Below are positions 1 through 8,010 of a DNA stretch of 47,907 bases, one piece after another. Every line of letters starts with the position of its first letter. Within the stretch, counting starts at the first letter, position 1. The position numbers were made by a program, and so were the translations under genes. This stretch comes from an uncultured Christensenella sp. (lineage in GTDB: Bacteria > Bacillota > Clostridia > Christensenellales > Borkfalkiaceae). Below the pieces are notes generated by a model. It saw only the letters and a list, made by a program, of their open reading frames with translations, had not been told where the DNA came from and searched no databases. The DNA lies in NCBI GenBank assembly GCA_910579525.1, contig CAJTUK010000008.1, positions 1-47,907 of the forward strand. Reading direction: 5' to 3'.

Positions 1-132
1 CCGCGCCCACCGCGCAAAGGGGTTGCCCCCCGTTACTCTTTTAGTGAACGGGCAACACACCCCACACCGCGCCCACCGCGCAAAGGGGTTGCCCCCCGTT
101 ACTCTTTTAGTGAACGGGCAACACAAGCAAAA
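1..132. repeat. 66-bp tandem direct repeat, two copies, each with a hairpin
   Basis: Two head-to-tail units of period 66 start at 1 and 67. Each contains a strong hairpin (GTTGCCC with GGGCAAC, then GTT-ACT with AGT-G-AAC, loop CTTTT). The array is cut by the window edge, so more copies may lie to the left. Role unknown: iteron-like binding site, RNA domain or terminator array are all possible. Confidence 0.85.
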
Positions 133-1042
133 CGGCTTGCGTTACGTTAATTCGGTTTTATGTCGTGCATCACATCGCGACTATCATAAAACAGTTACCA
201 TAGGGACTAATTACCTATGGGGCTTCGCGTGCCAAACGCGCCCCGTAAGGGTGGACGGCATAGCGTTCATTATAACAACTATGACTTGCGGACAGTCAAG
301 ACAAAAACTTGTTTATATCTCGATTATGTGGGGCGTTGCCTTTTTAGGCACGCCCACACATTGGTGTTGCCTTGCATAGCAAAGCCTCCGCGTGGCGCAA
401 GGTGGTAACGACAGCAATGTCGGCTGATTTGCTAAAATGGGCGAACTTGTTCGCTCGACCTATTCACCATCAAGGTATAGTGATGAGTGGCATATGCGCA
501 AGCATAAGGCTGTACATTCAGCCAAATCAAAAATGCGTCGGTTAAGCAATCGCGGAATTAAGCCCCTTTGCGCGTCAGATAGTGAAAATGGCAACAGGTA
601 TGGCATCAAACCTAAACTCGGCTTGTGCAACGTGTGCCTATGCGTGATGTCATTATTACGACTTTCGTACAATGGTGCGCCAGCATAGCGTTACTTGCCC
701 CAAGTGGGTAAGATAAACGGCGTTATGTTTGTCAAATCGAAGGTAATCCCGTCGTGCGAGTATGTATGCGACTATGCCCCAAGGGGTGTTAGCGTGTATT
801 CGGTGTACGTTTGAAACGGATTTTGAATAGCGTGAATTAACAACTCAATCACCAAAGCGTTATGCGGTGGGTGGTACAAGGCTGACTTATGGGCTGTCCT
901 CACTCCCACCGCTATGCGCTCAAATACGTGAACGCTTCGCGCGGTATGCGCGGGGCGTTCTTTATGCGCTCAAAGGCAAGCCTTCCCGTGGCGAGCGCGT
1001 TCTCACTAATTGCCTAACGATACCACAAATAGGAGTATAGAT
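133..1042 (+). ncRNA. about 900 nt hairpin-rich stretch, candidate large structured RNA
   Basis: No open frame here has a ribosome site or a protein-like composition. Perfect or near-perfect hairpins follow one another: GTTTTATG/CATAAAAC (about 153-186), CCATAGG/CCTATGG (about 198-221), a nested GGGCG-GCCT/AGGC-CGCCC (about 332-357), GGCTG/CAGCC (about 508-523), CTTGCCC/GGGTAAG and GCGGTGGG/CCCACCGC (about 863-915). Large ornate RNAs of phages (the GOLLD and ROOL type) are a possible analogy, but I recognise no motif of those families. Ends and strand are uncertain. Confidence 0.35.
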
Positions 1043-1231
1043 ATGAGTGGCAAAAAACCCTTATCAACGCAAGAGCGCGCAAAGGGTACGGCTTATGCCC
1101 AAATTCTTTACATTTTGGGCGATAGAACCCGTACTTTTAGCGAGCTTATGAACTGCCTTGCATTGTTTATCAAAAACGTTTGGCGAGGCATACCGCGAAA
1201 TGTGGGTGTCCACATTTTGGCAACTTTATAA
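1043..1231 (+). CDS. small hypothetical protein, 62 aa
   Basis: The ATG has a good ribosome site (AGGAG about 8 nt upstream). An in-frame start at 1010 lacks one. The product begins with a polar lysine-rich segment and has a hydrophobic central stretch (LMNCLALFIKNVW). I do not recognise the family. It lies at the end of the hairpin-rich stretch and could still be chance. Confidence 0.4.
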   Translation: MSGKKPLSTQERAKGTAYAQILYILGDRTRTFSELMNCLALFIKNVWRGIPRNVGVHILATL

Positions 1232-1291
1232 CGCCCACAAGGCTCAATATGCCTCCTGATAACCGCTTTTCTTTCATTTTTCTCCTCCTTA

Positions 1292-1310
1292 TGGCTCACG
1301 TTATGTGAGC
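1292..1310. promoter_or_regulatory. 7-bp perfect hairpin in a leader
   Basis: GGCTCAC and GTGAGCC pair around a GTTAT loop. There is no T tract after it, so a terminator is unlikely. It precedes the gene at 1401. Confidence 0.4.
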
Positions 1311-1400
1311 CGCGCGTCCAATGGGCAAGCCTCCTCGCGGCGGACGTGGATAACCAACCGATTGCTCAAAAAAATCTATACATTCAAGGAGTGTAACATT

Positions 1401-2189
1401 ATGGCAGAAGCAAAGAAAACCCCCATCGAAATCGCAAAAGCGGCGTATGACGCGGCGATGAAATCGGCAAATGAAGCTCTCGGCAAAAATCCCGTAGACC
1501 TCGTGGCGTACAATGCGGCAATGACCGCGCTCGACAAAGCCGAAAAGGACTACGCAAAGGCAAAGGCGCTCGATATGTACAACGAATACGCCAAAAAGCC
1601 CAACCCCATCGTCGAAATCATCAAAGCGTACAGCTACGAAACGCTTGCGCACAAGGAAAAGCGTAGCGACGATAAGGACAACCCTCGCGTAATCGCTATC
1701 AATCCCGATACCCGCAAGCGTCAGATAGACCTGTTTGCGTTCTGTTCGCACGCCAAGCTCGATACGCATTGGGAATTGACGGCGAGCGCCGTCAACCAGC
1801 TTATGTGCTTGCGTGTCGCAAAGGAACTCGGCGCGGACGTGGACAAAATCGCGAAATCGTACTTCCTCAAAGAAAAGGCGCGTGAGATTAAGCTCGGCAA
1901 AACGCCTACCAGCAATTCGCAGGTATGCAAACTTTTGCAGGCTGTAATCGACGAGATTTTGCCTTGCAACGAGGACGATACGCCCGCCTATAAGTGCAAC
2001 AACTACGACGTCAAGTATCTCGATGCCTTGTATGGCAAAAAGTCCAACAAGCACGAGCTTACCATTCGCGTATCGAACGACGCCTTCTTCCGTCGCATTC
2101 TCGTGGACATCTGCAACCGCCTCGTAACGGGCAGACTGTATGGCGTGGACGGCTACAAGGGCTACAAAGACGAAACCGCCGCCGAATAA
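1401..2189 (+). CDS. hypothetical protein, 262 aa, element-borne
   Basis: The start is the ATG after AAGGAG. The in-frame ATG 96 nt upstream has no ribosome site. The N-terminal 60 residues are alanine/lysine-rich and likely helical, followed by a mixed globular region. No catalytic motif, signal peptide or membrane segment is seen. It is the first long gene of the + strand block. Codon use is GC-richer than the chromosomal genes at the right end. I do not recognise the family. Confidence 0.85.
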   Translation: MAEAKKTPIEIAKAAYDAAMKSANEALGKNPVDLVAYNAAMTALDKAEKDYAKAKALDMYNEYAKKPNPIVEIIKAYSYETLAHKEKRSDDKDNPRVIAINPDTRKRQIDLFAFCSHAKLDTHWELTASAVNQLMCLRVAKELGADVDKIAKSYFLKEKAREIKLGKTPTSNSQVCKLLQAVIDEILPCNEDDTPAYKCNNYDVKYLDALYGKKSNKHELTIRVSNDAFFRRILVDICNRLVTGRLYGVDGYKGYKDETAAE

Positions 2190-2368
2190 TGACGCGGCGA
2201 TACATTCACCTAATAGAGCGTAACATTCGGGGCGCCGTTGTAATATACGGCGCTCTCGGTGTGCGCCAATACTACGATTATACGAAAAGCGAAGCGTGTC
2301 GGCGTTACATTGCCGATTGCAAAAGCACTTTTATCATAAATCAAAAACGCGCCCGTCATTGCGGTTGA
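2189..2368 (+). CDS. possible small protein, 59 aa, start overlaps the previous stop
   Basis: The ATG overlaps the previous TAA as TAATG, a common coupling signal. The product is basic (MTRRYIHLIERNIRG start) and ends before the promoter at 2365. There is no ribosome site of its own and no family is recognised, so this is tentative. Confidence 0.3.
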   Translation: MTRRYIHLIERNIRGAVVIYGALGVRQYYDYTKSEACRRYIADCKSTFIINQKRARHCG

Positions 2369-2393
2369 TTTTTGCGTTGCGTTATGCTATACT
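2365..2393 (+). promoter_or_regulatory. sigma-70 type promoter for the 2422 gene
   Basis: TTGATT, a 17-nt spacer and TATACT lie about 30 nt upstream of the ATG at 2422. Confidence 0.6.
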
Positions 2394-2421
2394 TATACAT
2401 ATCAATATTATGAGGTATATT

Positions 2422-2778
2422 ATGGCTGACGAGCAAAAGCGTGGTCGTGGCAGACCACCGCTCACAGATGAGCAAAAGGCAATGCGACAAACAAAATCGA
2501 AAAGGGGCGTAAGCTCAACCAAAGAGGGCGGCTATCTTTCGCAAAAACGTTATAGGCAAAACCACCCCGACAGGGTACGTGAGCAAAAACGCAAACAAGA
2601 TGCTCGGTTACGCGAAACTCATTATGAGCCAAAATTGAGGCTGCCTCGTGAAGCCCAAGATACAATCGCACATCTAATGGCGGACACCGGATTAACAATA
2701 ACACAATTATTCGCCGGCGCCGTCGAAGAAAAGTATAGCGTTATCTTACAAAAGCCGCTTGACATTTCGGAATCGTAG
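2422..2778 (+). CDS. AT-hook-like basic protein, 118 aa, probable DNA-binding
   Basis: The start at 2422 is chosen because GAGG lies 8 nt upstream. The N-terminus has a GRGRPPL AT-hook-like motif and long runs of K, R and Q. The C-terminal 45 residues (LRLPREAQDTIAHLM onward) resemble a short ribbon-helix-helix or helical dimer segment. Such proteins are common small regulators on phages and plasmids. DNA binding is inferred from composition and the GRGRP motif only. Confidence 0.75.
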   Translation: MADEQKRGRGRPPLTDEQKAMRQTKSKRGVSSTKEGGYLSQKRYRQNHPDRVREQKRKQDARLRETHYEPKLRLPREAQDTIAHLMADTGLTITQLFAGAVEEKYSVILQKPLDISES

Positions 2779-2787
2779 TGTTATAAT
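2759..2787 (+). promoter_or_regulatory. perfect consensus sigma-70 promoter
   Basis: TTGACA (2759-2764), exactly 17 nt, TATAAT (2782-2787). It sits in the 3' end of the 2422 gene and points to a 100-nt segment that ends in an intrinsic terminator. Confidence 0.85.
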
Positions 2788-2793
2788 ACTATC

Positions 2794-2890
2794 GCATACG
2801 GTATTCATGGGTTGTCTACCGTGTGATTGCCCTACTCGGGCAGTGTTTAACTACGTTTTGGCGGGTATCGTAAACCCGCCACTCTTTTTT
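2794..2890 (+). ncRNA. small RNA or attenuated leader, three hairpins
   Basis: It begins about 7 nt after a perfect promoter and ends at a strong terminator. Hairpin 1 is CATACGGTA (2795-2803) with TACCGTGTG (2817-2825). Hairpin 2 is TGCCC with GGGCA around 2830-2842. Hairpin 3 is the terminator. No good start codon with a ribosome site lies inside. It could be a free small RNA (for example copy or maintenance control) or a leader read through into the 3007 gene. Confidence 0.6.
2859..2890 (+). terminator. intrinsic terminator
   Basis: TGGCGGGT and ACCCGCCA pair perfectly around a 7-nt loop, followed by CTCTTTTTT. Confidence 0.85.
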
Positions 2891-2927
2891 ATTACTTACT
2901 CCAATGCTTACGTAGTATTTCTTGACG

Positions 2928-2975
2928 ACTTACAGTTGTCGCACAATTTTAATATGAATTGCGATGGCTGTAAGT
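2928..2975 (+). promoter_or_regulatory. long hairpin in the leader of the 3007 gene
   Basis: ACTTACAG (2928-2935) pairs with CTGTAAGT (2968-2975). Inside, TCGC-AATT pairs with AATTGCGA. A competing pairing, TTGCGA with TCGCAA just before the ribosome site, is also possible, so translation of the 3007 gene could be switched. Confidence 0.5.
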
Positions 2976-3006
2976 AAAAACCGCCTCGCAATAAAGGAGG
3001 TTTATC

Positions 3007-3369
3007 GTGAAGAAACAAGATGAGATTGATGCGTTGCTCTCATTTTATGAAGAGCATATGCCGAAAACAGTCTACCTCATGAGAAACAAAGGGCGTTACG
3101 AGGAAATCGTTAAGGCGATGGACGATATTAAAAAGTTTATCGAAACGATTGAGTCTGACGCTACTTTTGAAATATCGAAAGACGAACTCATCGGCACCTC
3201 TCTTGCGTTGGAAGTTACTTGCACATTACTCTCAATGACGGAAGTCGATCAATTCTGCGACGCAATAAAAAAAGCAGATAGCATCGACATAACACCGAAA
3301 ACAGACGGTAATTTGAGCGTAATATTCGGGTTCAACGACGCTTACGTCCCAGCACCGCCCAAAAAATAA
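3007..3369 (+). CDS. hypothetical protein, 120 aa, GTG start
   Basis: GTG start directly after a strong AAAGGAGG. The product is helical and acidic with no membrane segment or known motif. It follows the small RNA/terminator unit and a long leader hairpin, so its expression is probably controlled. Family not recognised. Confidence 0.8.
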   Translation: MKKQDEIDALLSFYEEHMPKTVYLMRNKGRYEEIVKAMDDIKKFIETIESDATFEISKDELIGTSLALEVTCTLLSMTEVDQFCDAIKKADSIDITPKTDGNLSVIFGFNDAYVPAPPKK

Positions 3370-3394
3370 TCCATCATAAAAAGGTAGGTGTTTT

Positions 3395-3880
3395 ATGAGC
3401 GATTTTCTTGACGAAATACGTAAAAAAGCTGAAAACGGTAAAAAATGGTGTTACGATTGCATTCATTATAGAACGAGCTACTTTTGTGGTTATGACAGCA
3501 GTTATTGTGACAAATTTGGCTCGCTTGATATGGATCAAAATGTGCGACACCCTGACACTACTGCTGATATCTGTCCCAAATATTTCCAAAAGCCTGGGAT
3601 AAGATGGTTTGAAGAAAAAAGCAATAGCAAGGAAGTAGCCACACAAACACTTGATTATCGTCAATACGAGAATTTACAAGGCGTTGCAAAACCGCTTTCC
3701 GACATTAAAATTGGCGATTATTTCAAGTATAATGACGCGATTTGGAAGGTAGTAAAGATAACCACCTTAAAAAATGTTATGGCTACCATGGAATGCGATT
3801 TCAACCCTAAAAAGCGTGAACCTTGGGAAATCCGCACACAGTGCATACCATCTGAAAAATGCCTATTCATTGACATCTAA
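3395..3880 (+). CDS. cysteine-rich hypothetical protein, 161 aa
   Basis: ATG after AGGTAGG. The N-terminal half has CYDC, then single cysteines around residues 31, 38 and 60, in a spacing that fits a zinc-binding domain. The C-terminal half (IKIGDYFKYNDAIWKVVKI) looks like a small beta-barrel. Proteins of this look are common in phage accessory regions. Function unknown. Confidence 0.8.
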   Translation: MSDFLDEIRKKAENGKKWCYDCIHYRTSYFCGYDSSYCDKFGSLDMDQNVRHPDTTADICPKYFQKPGIRWFEEKSNSKEVATQTLDYRQYENLQGVAKPLSDIKIGDYFKYNDAIWKVVKITTLKNVMATMECDFNPKKREPWEIRTQCIPSEKCLFIDI

Positions 3881-3884
3881 CCTA

Positions 3885-3909
3885 AGCACCCCCGTGGTGC
3901 CTTTTTTAT
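3885..3909 (+). terminator. intrinsic terminator
   Basis: GCACC and GGTGC around a CCCGT loop, then CTTTTTTATT, between the genes at 3395 and 3930. Confidence 0.75.
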
Positions 3910-3929
3910 TCTCAAAAGGAGCGTACATT

Positions 3930-4340
3930 ATGGATATCGTGACCGCCGAAACCATCGGCAAAAAATCGAAAGCATTAAAGCATTGCGACAAGTTGCTCTC
4001 GAAAATCGACAAGAACGGCTCGGCAAGCGTTAAGCTGAATTGTACCGGCGTTGAGTTCGTCGTCCACAAGGATGACGCGATCTATTGCCGCATTCAGGCG
4101 ACAAAGTATCGTTTGCTTGACGAAATCAGGTCGTATGAACTTACGACACGTTCGCAAAGAGCAATCGAGCAACCCGTTCGTAGAACCGCCCCCGCCCCCG
4201 TCGGCGCAGCACCCGAATCCGAAGTGCTCTCCGCCGAACAGCAGGCAAAAGCAAAGAAAGCCGAGTATAACCGCCGCTATCGCGAAAAGAAAAAGGCGCA
4301 GGTTAAGCAGCTCAGTTTCTTGGGTGACCAAAAAAATTAA
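3930..4340 (+). CDS. hypothetical protein, 136 aa, basic C-terminus
   Basis: The start is the ATG after AAAGGAG. The first 70 residues look like a small alpha/beta fold. A proline/alanine linker (APAPVGAAPESE) follows, then a strongly basic helix (AEYNRRYREKKKAQ) that may bind nucleic acid. No known family. It is the last gene before the operator-bearing promoter at 4370. Confidence 0.75.
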   Translation: MDIVTAETIGKKSKALKHCDKLLSKIDKNGSASVKLNCTGVEFVVHKDDAIYCRIQATKYRLLDEIRSYELTTRSQRAIEQPVRRTAPAPVGAAPESEVLSAEQQAKAKKAEYNRRYREKKKAQVKQLSFLGDQKN

Positions 4341-4369
4341 AAAAAATCAAAAAAAGTTTGTAAAAACGC

Positions 4370-4398
4370 TTGACTTATGTCTAAATATGTTTTATAAT
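4370..4398 (+). promoter_or_regulatory. promoter with embedded operator, upstream of beta RNA copy 1
   Basis: TTGACT, 17 nt, TATAAT. The spacer holds TGTCTAAATATGTTT, a sequence found at five other places in the element. The motif reads as two direct half-sites (TATGTCTAA, TATGTTTTA) one helical turn apart. It probably drives the RNA region 4400-4880 and perhaps the 4911 gene. Confidence 0.75.
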
Positions 4399-4451
4399 CG
4401 TCTTGTCAATCACCAATGACACCTGCGAGGTGCTTAAATTTTTAAGGCTTT

Positions 4452-4468
4452 TACAACATATTTAGACA
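4452..4468 (-). promoter_or_regulatory. operator-like motif, reverse orientation
   Basis: TACAACATATTTAGACA is the reverse complement of the motif in the 4370 promoter, here without clear -35/-10 boxes. Confidence 0.55.
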
Positions 4469-4473
4469 CTTTC

Positions 4474-4553
4474 GCAACCGCCAGCAGGTCTTATACCTCA
4501 CAACACCTCCGCTCGGTAGGTATTCCCCCCTTTGCCTACCGAGTGCTGGCGGA
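4474..4553 (+). ncRNA. three-way-junction RNA structure upstream of beta RNA 1
   Basis: CCGCCAGCA pairs with TGCTGGCGG and closes two hairpins: AGGT/ACCT and the 9-bp CTCGGTAGG/CCTACCGAG. There is no coding potential. It lies in the same transcript as the beta RNA that follows. Confidence 0.55.
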
Positions 4554-4557
4554 ACTT

Positions 4558-4871
4558 CACAATCGTATTCCTTACCTTAACGGTTTGGGCTTTGGGTAAT
4601 ACTCAAAGTATCAAAATGTCAGGGAGACGACGGGCGCCGCGGGACGACGCCTCAGGATGGAGTGCCAGCAGGCACCAGCGTGCGCCAACGCAATGGCGCC
4701 TTTCCAAAAGGTCGAGCTACGAAATCAGCAAAATTCCTTGAACAATCGGTATCATTTCACCCAATGTTAATCTCTCAATAGCATCAAATGACCGCTACTT
4801 CACAGGAAACCCCGTATCCAAGCTTGCTCCGGAGAATCCCGATGACCCTTCTTACATTTCACAGGATTGTG
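4558..4871 (+). ncRNA. beta-family structured RNA, copy 1 (314 nt)
   Basis: Closed by CACAATC (4558-4564) and GATTGTG (4865-4871). It holds the hairpin CTTTGGG-TAATA-CTCAAAG followed by the family core CAAAATGTCAGGGAGACG near 4615-4632. Copies at 14841 and 16522 share the core, a hairpin of different sequence but the same pairing before it, and the closing-stem position. The 16522 copy has exactly the same length. No protein is encoded. The family is not one I recognise. Confidence 0.7.
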
Positions 4872-4877
4872 AGCGTT

Positions 4878-4895
4878 ACAAAACATATTTAGACA
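4878..4895 (-). promoter_or_regulatory. operator-like motif before the 4911 gene
   Basis: ACAAAACATATTTAGACA, the same motif as in the 4370 promoter but reversed, ending just before the ribosome site of the 4911 gene. Good position for a repressor block. Confidence 0.55.
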
Positions 4896-4910
4896 CAAGG
4901 AGAATAGGTT

Positions 4911-5252
4911 ATGTCTAATAATATAAGGTTACACAAGAAATACGGCTTGAACCCCACTCTGTCCACCTGCTTTTATTGCGGAAAGGAAACGGGCGAAATT
5001 GCCTTGCTTGGCGCCGCATATGACGGCGAAGCCCCTATGCACCTTTGCACAAGCCTCGAACCTTGCCCCGCTTGCAAGGAAAAGTTCAAGGACGCCGTGC
5101 TTCTTATTGAGGCGAGGCGCGACGAACACGACAAACCGCAACCGACAGGTCGCTGGGTTGCAATTAAAAAAGAATGCGTAACGGTGCCGAATAACGGAAT
5201 TTGTTTTACGGACACCGAAACGATGGACAAATTACAGGCATTGCCTGCATAA
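4911..5252 (+). CDS. phage-type zinc-ribbon hypothetical protein, 113 aa
   Basis: ATG after AAGGAG. The CFYCGKETGEIALLG pattern near residue 20 and CPACKEKF near residue 53 form a two-pair cysteine zinc site. Small proteins with this layout are widespread in phages and prophages of Firmicutes; function unknown. Downstream of the operator at 4878 and upstream of alpha RNA copy 1. Confidence 0.85.
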   Translation: MSNNIRLHKKYGLNPTLSTCFYCGKETGEIALLGAAYDGEAPMHLCTSLEPCPACKEKFKDAVLLIEARRDEHDKPQPTGRWVAIKKECVTVPNNGICFTDTETMDKLQALPA

Positions 5253-5257
5253 ACCAC

Positions 5258-5499
5258 TTGCGCCAAACGGCTATTCTAAATACATATCAGTTTTAGGCAT
5301 TTGGTCTTACCGAATGTATCACAACGTTGTAACATTGTTGCTTCTCATGACGAAGAGCTACAGGGGCTACCGCCCACTTACGCTCTTCGCATAAGGCGCA
5401 ACAATAATTCAAGGTTTATGAGTCTTGGGACTACGTCCCCCTTCCTCCTGCTGCGTGCCGCAGCGGAGGAAGGATAAACCTTGTACCGCGTTTGGGCAA
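5258..5499 (+). ncRNA. alpha-family structured RNA, copy 1 (242 nt)
   Basis: Closed by TTGC-G-CCAAACG (5258-5269) and CGTTTGG-GCAA (5489-5499). Inside are the two family hairpins (CTAAA/TTTAG, then CATTTGG-TCTTA-CCGAATG), then TTGTTGC/GCAACAA enclosing CGAAGAGC/GCTCTTCG, then CAAGGTTTAT/ATAAACCTTG enclosing CCTTCCTCC/GGAGGAAGG. Copies at 16306 and 24961 keep the pairings with different bases. No coding potential. Confidence 0.75.
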
Positions 5500-5536
5500 C
5501 ACCACAACAAAAAAAACATCTATAAGGAGACAAATT

Positions 5537-5791
5537 ATGGCACAAGCACACTGGACTTCGATAGAACAAGCCAAGGCATATATCGCCGCCTGCGAAAAGA
5601 GTAAAGTCAAGGGCTTGAAATATTGCACTGCAATCGATTTCTTGATGAATCACGATAAAATAAAATGCAGCCGCTGCGGTCTATATCACGATCCCGACAA
5701 TGTGATATCCGCGAAAGACGAAAACGGGTATGCCATTGCTCTTTGCAAAGATTGTCAACAGAGGGTTCTCGCTAAGCAAGCGACAACTTAA
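5537..5791 (+). CDS. small zinc-binding hypothetical protein, 84 aa
   Basis: ATG after AAGGAG; the upstream in-frame start lies in the RNA region. CSRC near residue 47 and CKDC near residue 75 form one zinc ribbon. It may be co-transcribed with the RlmN-like gene 12 nt downstream. Family not recognised. Confidence 0.8.
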   Translation: MAQAHWTSIEQAKAYIAACEKSKVKGLKYCTAIDFLMNHDKIKCSRCGLYHDPDNVISAKDENGYAIALCKDCQQRVLAKQATT

Positions 5792-5803
5792 TGGAGGCAA
5801 TTT

Positions 5804-6697
5804 ATGGAATTCAGAAGATTTGACAGCTCAGAAGGCAACGTATTCAAATACGTGTTTAGCGGCAATGATTTTGTTGCTGAATCTGTGCTCTATCGATACA
5901 ATTCCTTCACCGAAAGGACGGTGATTTGCTGCTCCACACAAAGCGGCTGCCCCGTCGGTTGCTCATTTTGCGGAACCGGTAAGCGGTTTGTGAGGAATTT
6001 GACGAGCGATGAAATAGTTGCGCAAATCAAAACGGTCATCAAAGACCAAAGCATAAACGCTCAAGATATTCGCAAATTCCAAATCATGTTTATGTCGATG
6101 GGTGAGCCCTTGTTGAACTGGGATGCAGTGGCGACCGCGATAGAGCGTTTGAATGCGCTATACCCCACCGCACAATTGCTCATATCTACTATCGCGCCCA
6201 ACAATCCCCGAGCTTTAATGGGATTCCTCGAGCTTTCCAAAAAAATCGATAAGATAGGGTTACAGTTCAGCATACATCGCAGTAACGACGATGATCGTAA
6301 CAAACTTATTCCTTACAAAAATAAATTAACGCTCGAAGAAATACGCGATTATGGCATTATGTGGTGGCATAAAACGGGTAGACATCCCTACCTTAACTAT
6401 TGTGTCGAAGGTGCTGTCAATTCCACCAGTGCAGACATCGTAAGGTTACAGGCTTTGTTTAGCCCTCTTGTGTTTAATTTCACCTTTTCTGTCGTTTGCA
6501 GTAGCGATGAAACGATGAAAGACGCTGGCTATAAAGACTTAGACTTTATTCGTTCCGTTGAACAAAGCTTTATAAACAAGGGATACAACACTCGCGTCTT
6601 TGACCCTGCTGGGCAAGATGATATTGGTGGTGGTTGCGGTCAGCTTTGGTTTGTACAACGTTGGCTTGCGGAGCACGAGTACGCCCCCACGAGTTAA
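5804..6697 (+). CDS. RlmN/Cfr-like radical SAM RNA methyltransferase, 297 aa
   Basis: The radical SAM motif CxxxCxxC is C49-P-V-G-C53-S-F-C56. The GGGCGQLW motif near the C-terminus carries the second RlmN-type cysteine (C278) that forms the protein-RNA adduct. RlmN methylates C2 of adenine in 23S rRNA (A2503) and of A37 in some tRNAs. The usual N-terminal helical domain of RlmN is mostly missing (family about 350 aa), so the substrate may differ. With the element's tRNAs and RNAs around, a tRNA or small-RNA substrate is a fair inference. Start follows GGAGG. Confidence 0.85.
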   Translation: MEFRRFDSSEGNVFKYVFSGNDFVAESVLYRYNSFTERTVICCSTQSGCPVGCSFCGTGKRFVRNLTSDEIVAQIKTVIKDQSINAQDIRKFQIMFMSMGEPLLNWDAVATAIERLNALYPTAQLLISTIAPNNPRALMGFLELSKKIDKIGLQFSIHRSNDDDRNKLIPYKNKLTLEEIRDYGIMWWHKTGRHPYLNYCVEGAVNSTSADIVRLQALFSPLVFNFTFSVVCSSDETMKDAGYKDLDFIRSVEQSFINKGYNTRVFDPAGQDDIGGGCGQLWFVQRWLAEHEYAPTS

Positions 6698-6708
6698 AAG
6701 GAGCAAGC

Positions 6709-7344
6709 ATGGCAAACTGTGATACAAAAAATATTCGATGGTTCGATGCTAATAACGCATTGCCGCCGCCTGCTGAAGAAGAAGGTAGCAAGAGCATTGT
6801 GGTTATTGTTTCAGAAGACAAGAACTCCTTTACAATGGGACAGCTCGTATATCAAACAAATATTTGGTATTACTATGGTTGCCAAAATATATGCGGCGTT
6901 CTTAAAAACATCAAATACTGGGGTATTCTTGATTGCAATGATTTTCCCCACCTTGGATGCGCTTATTATACACCAGAGATATGGTTTGGACACGCCCAAG
7001 TAAAAAAGCTATATTGGTGCGATGACTACGTTGACAAAGGGAGATTTGAGGCTGGCTTAGTATTTGCAACATATGAAGAGGCTTTTGCTCATCTCCCCAA
7101 AAAGTTCACTCAAAAGCCTAAAAGAATGACGGTTGGAGAGCTTATCAAAGCCCTACAAAAATACGACAAAAGTCTTTTGGTTGCTGGTTATAGTTACTCC
7201 TACGAATGTGACTTTGCAATCTCAGGAGTTAGAAAGGCTAAAATACACGAAGACTGCGTTGGTAATTTTTACTGCCAAGCCGGAACATCATTTAATGACG
7301 ATGATGTGGGCAAAGAAGTAGTTGTTCTTACAAGTGTAAAATAA
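6709..7344 (+). CDS. DUF551-like phage protein, 211 aa
   Basis: ATG after AAAAGGAG. The N-terminal 80 residues follow the pattern of DUF551 proteins of phages (W-x-D-x-x-x-x-L-P, then a strand VVIV, then YWGILD). The rest is a poorly conserved extension. Function is unknown for the family. The assignment rests on pattern, not on an alignment. Confidence 0.7.
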   Translation: MANCDTKNIRWFDANNALPPPAEEEGSKSIVVIVSEDKNSFTMGQLVYQTNIWYYYGCQNICGVLKNIKYWGILDCNDFPHLGCAYYTPEIWFGHAQVKKLYWCDDYVDKGRFEAGLVFATYEEAFAHLPKKFTQKPKRMTVGELIKALQKYDKSLLVAGYSYSYECDFAISGVRKAKIHEDCVGNFYCQAGTSFNDDDVGKEVVVLTSVK

Positions 7345-7361
7345 TCTCAATGGAGTCTTTT

Positions 7362-7997
7362 ATGGGAAATGAAACGCCTACTTACATAACTTGCCCGCAT
7401 TGTGGCAAAAACGTTCTGATGGACTGGACGTGTTCTGAATGCAAAAAAGCGATAGCCTACGACATTGTAGACGATTTCGTTCGCACCAATCCGCATAAGC
7501 CCGAGACCGACAGAAAAGAAGATATTGTTGAGATATTGAAGCGCGGTGACGATTTTTGTGTCGATGTCGGCGGGCGCGATTGTGACACCTGCTCACCCAA
7601 CAGACAAGACCGTTGCACGGTACACAAACAAGCACAGTTATTGGCTGACCGCTGTTACGGCGATATCAGACAAACATTAAACGAGTTCGTTAAAAAACTC
7701 AAGCAACACTTGTTTGCGAAATGTACAACGATACGTCATATTAACGATCCTATCGAAGAAGATATGGACAGCGCACAAGTTAACGACGAGATTGATAAGT
7801 TCCGCCAAGAGTTCCTTGCTCAAATGGGAATCGCGGATGAATATCACATCTTTGAGTTTAAGACGGAGGAGCTGCGTGAATTTCCCAGCAAAGATGAAGC
7901 GCTCAAAGCATTTGAGCGGTTAAAGAAAGACAATCCGCCCGGAATATGGCAGCTGTTTTGTAATCACAAAATAATTGCCGAGTTTATCGGTGGCTAA
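7362..7997 (+). CDS. zinc-ribbon hypothetical protein, 211 aa
   Basis: The ATG at 7362 is preferred over the ATG at 7350 because GGAG lies between them. CPHC and CSEC near the N-terminus form a zinc ribbon, a second cysteine cluster (CDTCSPNRQDRC) follows near residue 75, and the C-terminal half is helical and charged. Function not recognised. Confidence 0.75.
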   Translation: MGNETPTYITCPHCGKNVLMDWTCSECKKAIAYDIVDDFVRTNPHKPETDRKEDIVEILKRGDDFCVDVGGRDCDTCSPNRQDRCTVHKQAQLLADRCYGDIRQTLNEFVKKLKQHLFAKCTTIRHINDPIEEDMDSAQVNDEIDKFRQEFLAQMGIADEYHIFEFKTEELREFPSKDEALKAFERLKKDNPPGIWQLFCNHKIIAEFIGG

Positions 7998-8010
7998 AAA
8001 GGAATCTCTT

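Noticed and set aside
1..132. Tandem repeat as a CRISPR array
   Set aside because: The units are directly adjacent with no variable spacers, and no cas genes are seen.
4618..4660. Beta RNA core as a group I intron P7 region
   Set aside because: The core resembles a TCAGAGAC-type motif only in part, and no matching partner strands or open splice context were found.
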